Source of the DNA: Alistipes sp.
Lineage (GTDB): Bacteria; Bacteroidota; Bacteroidia; Bacteroidales; Rikenellaceae
NCBI GenBank assembly: GCA_017380275.1
Contig: JAFOEH010000129.1
Coordinates: forward strand, 1 to 7,664
Direction: 5' to 3'
Length of the DNA stretch: 7,664 nt
The notes beneath the pieces are model-generated. The model saw nothing but the letters and a program-made list of their open reading frames with translations, did not search any database and was not told where the DNA came from. A program made the position numbers and the translations under genes. Of this stretch, positions 5,846 through 7,664 are shown in pieces; within the stretch, counting starts at the first letter, position 1, and each line of letters opens with the position of its first letter.

Positions 5846-7377
5846 TACTCCAAAGGTTTAAGGTTTTCGAGGATATAATCAATTCGCTTCAAGCACTCCT
5901 CCTTACCGATAAATGCCGTTACGTCGTACATACCCGGGCCCGTGCCAGCGCCCACCAATGCCAAGCGCAACGTATTCATAATCTGACCCATACCGTAGCC
6001 CTTCTCCTGAATCCAAGCACCCACAACAGCCTCGGTATTCTCCAGCGAGAAGTCGTCGATTGAGGCCAACACCTCACGCACTTCCTTCAGACGTGCAGGA
6101 TTCTCGCCCTTCCAATACTTCTTCATCTGCTTCTCCTCATACTGCGTGGGAGCTACGAAGAAATAGGAGGTCAAATCCCACAAATCGGTAATGAACGACG
6201 CGCGCTCCTTCATAATGCCAGCCGCCTTACCAGCCAACTCATCCGAGGTCTCCACGCCGTGCTCCTTCAAGATAGGCTGGAACAGCGCAGCCAACTCCTC
6301 GTCCGTCTTGTGGTGCATATACTGCGCATTGAACCACTTAGCCTTATCGGGCTGGAAACGTGCGCCAGCCTTCGACACGCGGTCCAACGAGAATGAATCA
6401 ATCAACTCCTGCATCGTGAAGAGCTCCTGCTCCGTTCCGGGATTCCAACCCAGCAGAGCCAACATATTTACGAACGCCTCCGCAAAGTAACCATCCTCAC
6501 GATAGCCGTGCGCAGTCTCACCCGTAGGCGAAGTCCAGAACAGGGGGAATACGGGGAAACCCATCTTGTCGCCATCGCGCTTCGAGAGCTTACCGCCACC
6601 CGTAGGCTTCAGCAGCAGGGGCAGGTGAGCAAACTGCGGCTGCGTATCGGTCCAGCCGAAGGCACGATACAGCAGGTAGTGCAACGGCAACGAGGGCAAC
6701 CACTCCTCGCCACGAATAACGTGCGAGATCTCCATCAGGTGGTCATCGACGATGTTTGCCAAGTGATAGGTCGGCAACTGATCAGCGCTCTTGTAGAGCA
6801 CCTTATCATCCAGCGTCGAGGTGTTCACCTTGACGTGGCCGCGAATCAGGTCATCCATCTCGACAACCTCATTTTCAGGCATCTTAAAACGCACAACCCA
6901 TATATCGCCGCGAGCTATACGCTCCTCAACCTCCTCCTGCGAGAGGCTCAACGATGTAGGCAACTTCTCACGAACAGTGTAGTTGTAGGCAAAGGTCTGA
7001 CCTGCAGCCTCAGCCTCCTTACGCAACGCATCCAACTCCTCCGCCGTATCAAATGCATAGTATGCCCAGCCAGCCTCAACGAGCTGCTTTGCATACTTGA
7101 GATAAATCTCCTTGCGCTCGCTCTGACGATAGGGAGCGTGGGGTCCGCCAACGCCAACACCCTCGTCGATCTCGATGCCGCACCACTTCAGCGACTCGAT
7201 GATATACTCCTCCGCTCCGGGCACGAAGCGCTGCGAGTCGGTATCCTCGATACGAAGAATCATCTTACCACCGTGACGGCGCGCAAACAAATAGTTATAA
7301 AGTGCAGTACGCACACCACCCATATGAAGGGGCCCCGTAGGCGACGGAGCAAAACGCACACGAACTTCTCTTGACAT
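5845..7377 (-). CDS. gltX: GltX, glutamyl-tRNA synthetase
   Basis: This class I aminoacyl-tRNA synthetase charges tRNA(Glu) with glutamate using ATP. It starts [20 protein letters not shown], where HMGG (18-21) is the HIGH motif. RIEDTDSQR (42-50) follows, then the [20 protein letters not shown] region (204-222) of the catalytic core. KLSKRDGD (263-270) is the KMSKS loop. The helical anticodon-binding region fills the C-terminal part, from about 330 to 510. Immediately after KLSKR is an extra stretch of about 25 residues ([12 protein letters not shown] then [14 protein letters not shown]) that, from memory, is typical of Bacteroidota GluRS. No zinc-type cysteine cluster is visible. The length of 510 residues is slightly longer than many bacterial GluRS because of this insert. 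The start is 20 nt after the stop of a membrane-protein gene; no promoter is recognisable in that A-rich gap, so co-transcription is likely. Confidence 0.98.
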   Translation of the reverse strand: MSREVRVRFAPSPTGPLHMGGVRTALYNYLFARRHGGKMILRIEDTDSQRFVPGAEEYIIESLKWCGIEIDEGVGVGGPHAPYRQSERKEIYLKYAKQLVEAGWAYYAFDTAEELDALRKEAEAAGQTFAYNYTVREKLPTSLSLSQEEVEERIARGDIWVVRFKMPENEVVEMDDLIRGHVKVNTSTLDDKVLYKSADQLPTYHLANIVDDHLMEISHVIRGEEWLPSLPLHYLLYRAFGWTDTQPQFAHLPLLLKPTGGGKLSKRDGDKMGFPVFPLFWTSPTGETAHGYREDGYFAEAFVNMLALLGWNPGTEQELFTMQELIDSFSLDRVSKAGARFQPDKAKWFNAQYMHHKTDEELAALFQPILKEHGVETSDELAGKAAGIMKERASFITDLWDLTSYFFVAPTQYEEKQMKKYWKGENPARLKEVREVLASIDDFSLENTEAVVGAWIQEKGYGMGQIMNTLRLALVGAGTGPGMYDVTAFIGKEECLKRIDYILENLKPLE

Positions 7378-7397
7378 AATTTTATTTTTTTTGTTTC

Positions 7398-7664
7398 TTA
7401 TTTATTTTTCTTCTCTTTTATCTTCAACCAAGCTGCAAACACAAGTGCCACAATGAAATAGGCCGAAGAATAGACCAACATAGCGCGACTAAATCCGTGA
7501 GTAGCCGGCCACTCGCCCTGCAACCAGGTATTAACACTTACTGCCACCAAAATCGCCAACAGGAAAAACAACGCCATCGCAATCTGGTGATTCTTCTTGT
7601 TGCGCTCAATCACAGGCATAGGCCACAAAAACAGCAGAAACCAGCGATTGTATGATTTGAAAAG
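7398..7664 (-). CDS. Small membrane protein of unknown function (C-terminal 88 residues, 5' end cut by window)
   Basis: The frame is open to the window edge, so the true start lies outside. Reading from the TTG at 7628, or the ATG nine bases later, would give a shorter product but is not required. The visible part has a hydrophobic stretch with [14 protein letters not shown], then a polar turn (ERNKKNHQ). A second helix follows around [17 protein letters not shown], a short loop with [12 protein letters not shown], and a third helix [18 protein letters not shown]. The C-terminal tail is basic (KIKEKKNK), which by the positive-inside rule places it in the cytoplasm. This resembles a small inner-membrane protein with two or three spans. 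I see no enzymatic motif and do not recognise the family. It precedes gltX by 20 nt in the same direction and is probably in the same transcript. Confidence 0.75.
   Translation of the reverse strand, partial: LFKSYNRWFLLFLWPMPVIERNKKNHQIAMALFFLLAILVAVSVNTWLQGEWPATHGFSRAMLVYSSAYFIVALVFAAWLKIKEKKNK

Noticed and set aside
6508..7374. Long plus-strand ORF (288 codons) opposite gltX
   Set aside because: It lies entirely over gltX, whose motifs are unambiguous, and shows no recognisable protein features.
1..7664. CRISPR arrays, insertion sequences, tRNA or rRNA genes
   Set aside because: No spaced direct repeats, transposase-like frames, terminal inverted repeats or RNA gene signatures were seen; the window is almost fully occupied by housekeeping genes.

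Overview
The window looks like a piece of a Bacteroidales chromosome (Bacteroidota; Alistipes or another Rikenellaceae member is my best guess, by impression of the proteins only). The evidence is a hisG-hisD-hisC-hisB gene order, a bifunctional HisB, a long-form HisG, a GluRS with an extra segment after its KLSKR loop, weak Shine-Dalgarno signals, and a TTG-N19-TATATTTG promoter of the Bacteroidota type. All recognised genes are on the minus strand, so transcription runs from high to low coordinates.

Upstream block (7664 to 4189): the C-terminal end of a small membrane protein that runs off the window, then gltX (glutamyl-tRNA synthetase), galM (aldose 1-epimerase) and a 196-residue protein I cannot assign. 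Gaps are 20 nt, a 1-nt stop/start overlap and 10 nt, so this is probably one transcript. No clear terminator hairpin follows it.

Regulatory block (about 4127 to 3919): this is the most informative part. A Bacteroidota promoter is followed by an 18-codon ORF encoding MITINTIHLHHHILRKIG, with four His codons within five positions. Next come a short GCGA-loop hairpin, a possible antiterminator arm lying over the leader stop codon, and a perfect 12-bp terminator hairpin followed by a U-rich run, 39 nt before the hisG start. Together these form a complete candidate ribosome-mediated histidine attenuator. When charged His-tRNA is plentiful, the ribosome would reach the stop codon, cover the antiterminator arm and let the terminator form. 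When it is scarce, stalling at the His codons would leave the arm free and transcription would continue into hisGDCB.

Downstream block (3918 to 1): hisG, hisD, hisC and the first 252 codons of hisB are packed with gaps of 5 and 3 nt and a 23-nt hisC/hisB overlap. They supply the first step (HisG), the last two oxidations (HisD), the transaminase (HisC), and the phosphatase plus dehydratase (HisB). The HisB dehydratase domain is odd. In the last 100 bases of the window its DHM and HHTxE active-site motifs read VLL and HHTIV, mostly explained by A-to-T changes in the coding sense. Either this is sequence error near a contig end, or the dehydratase half is inactive.
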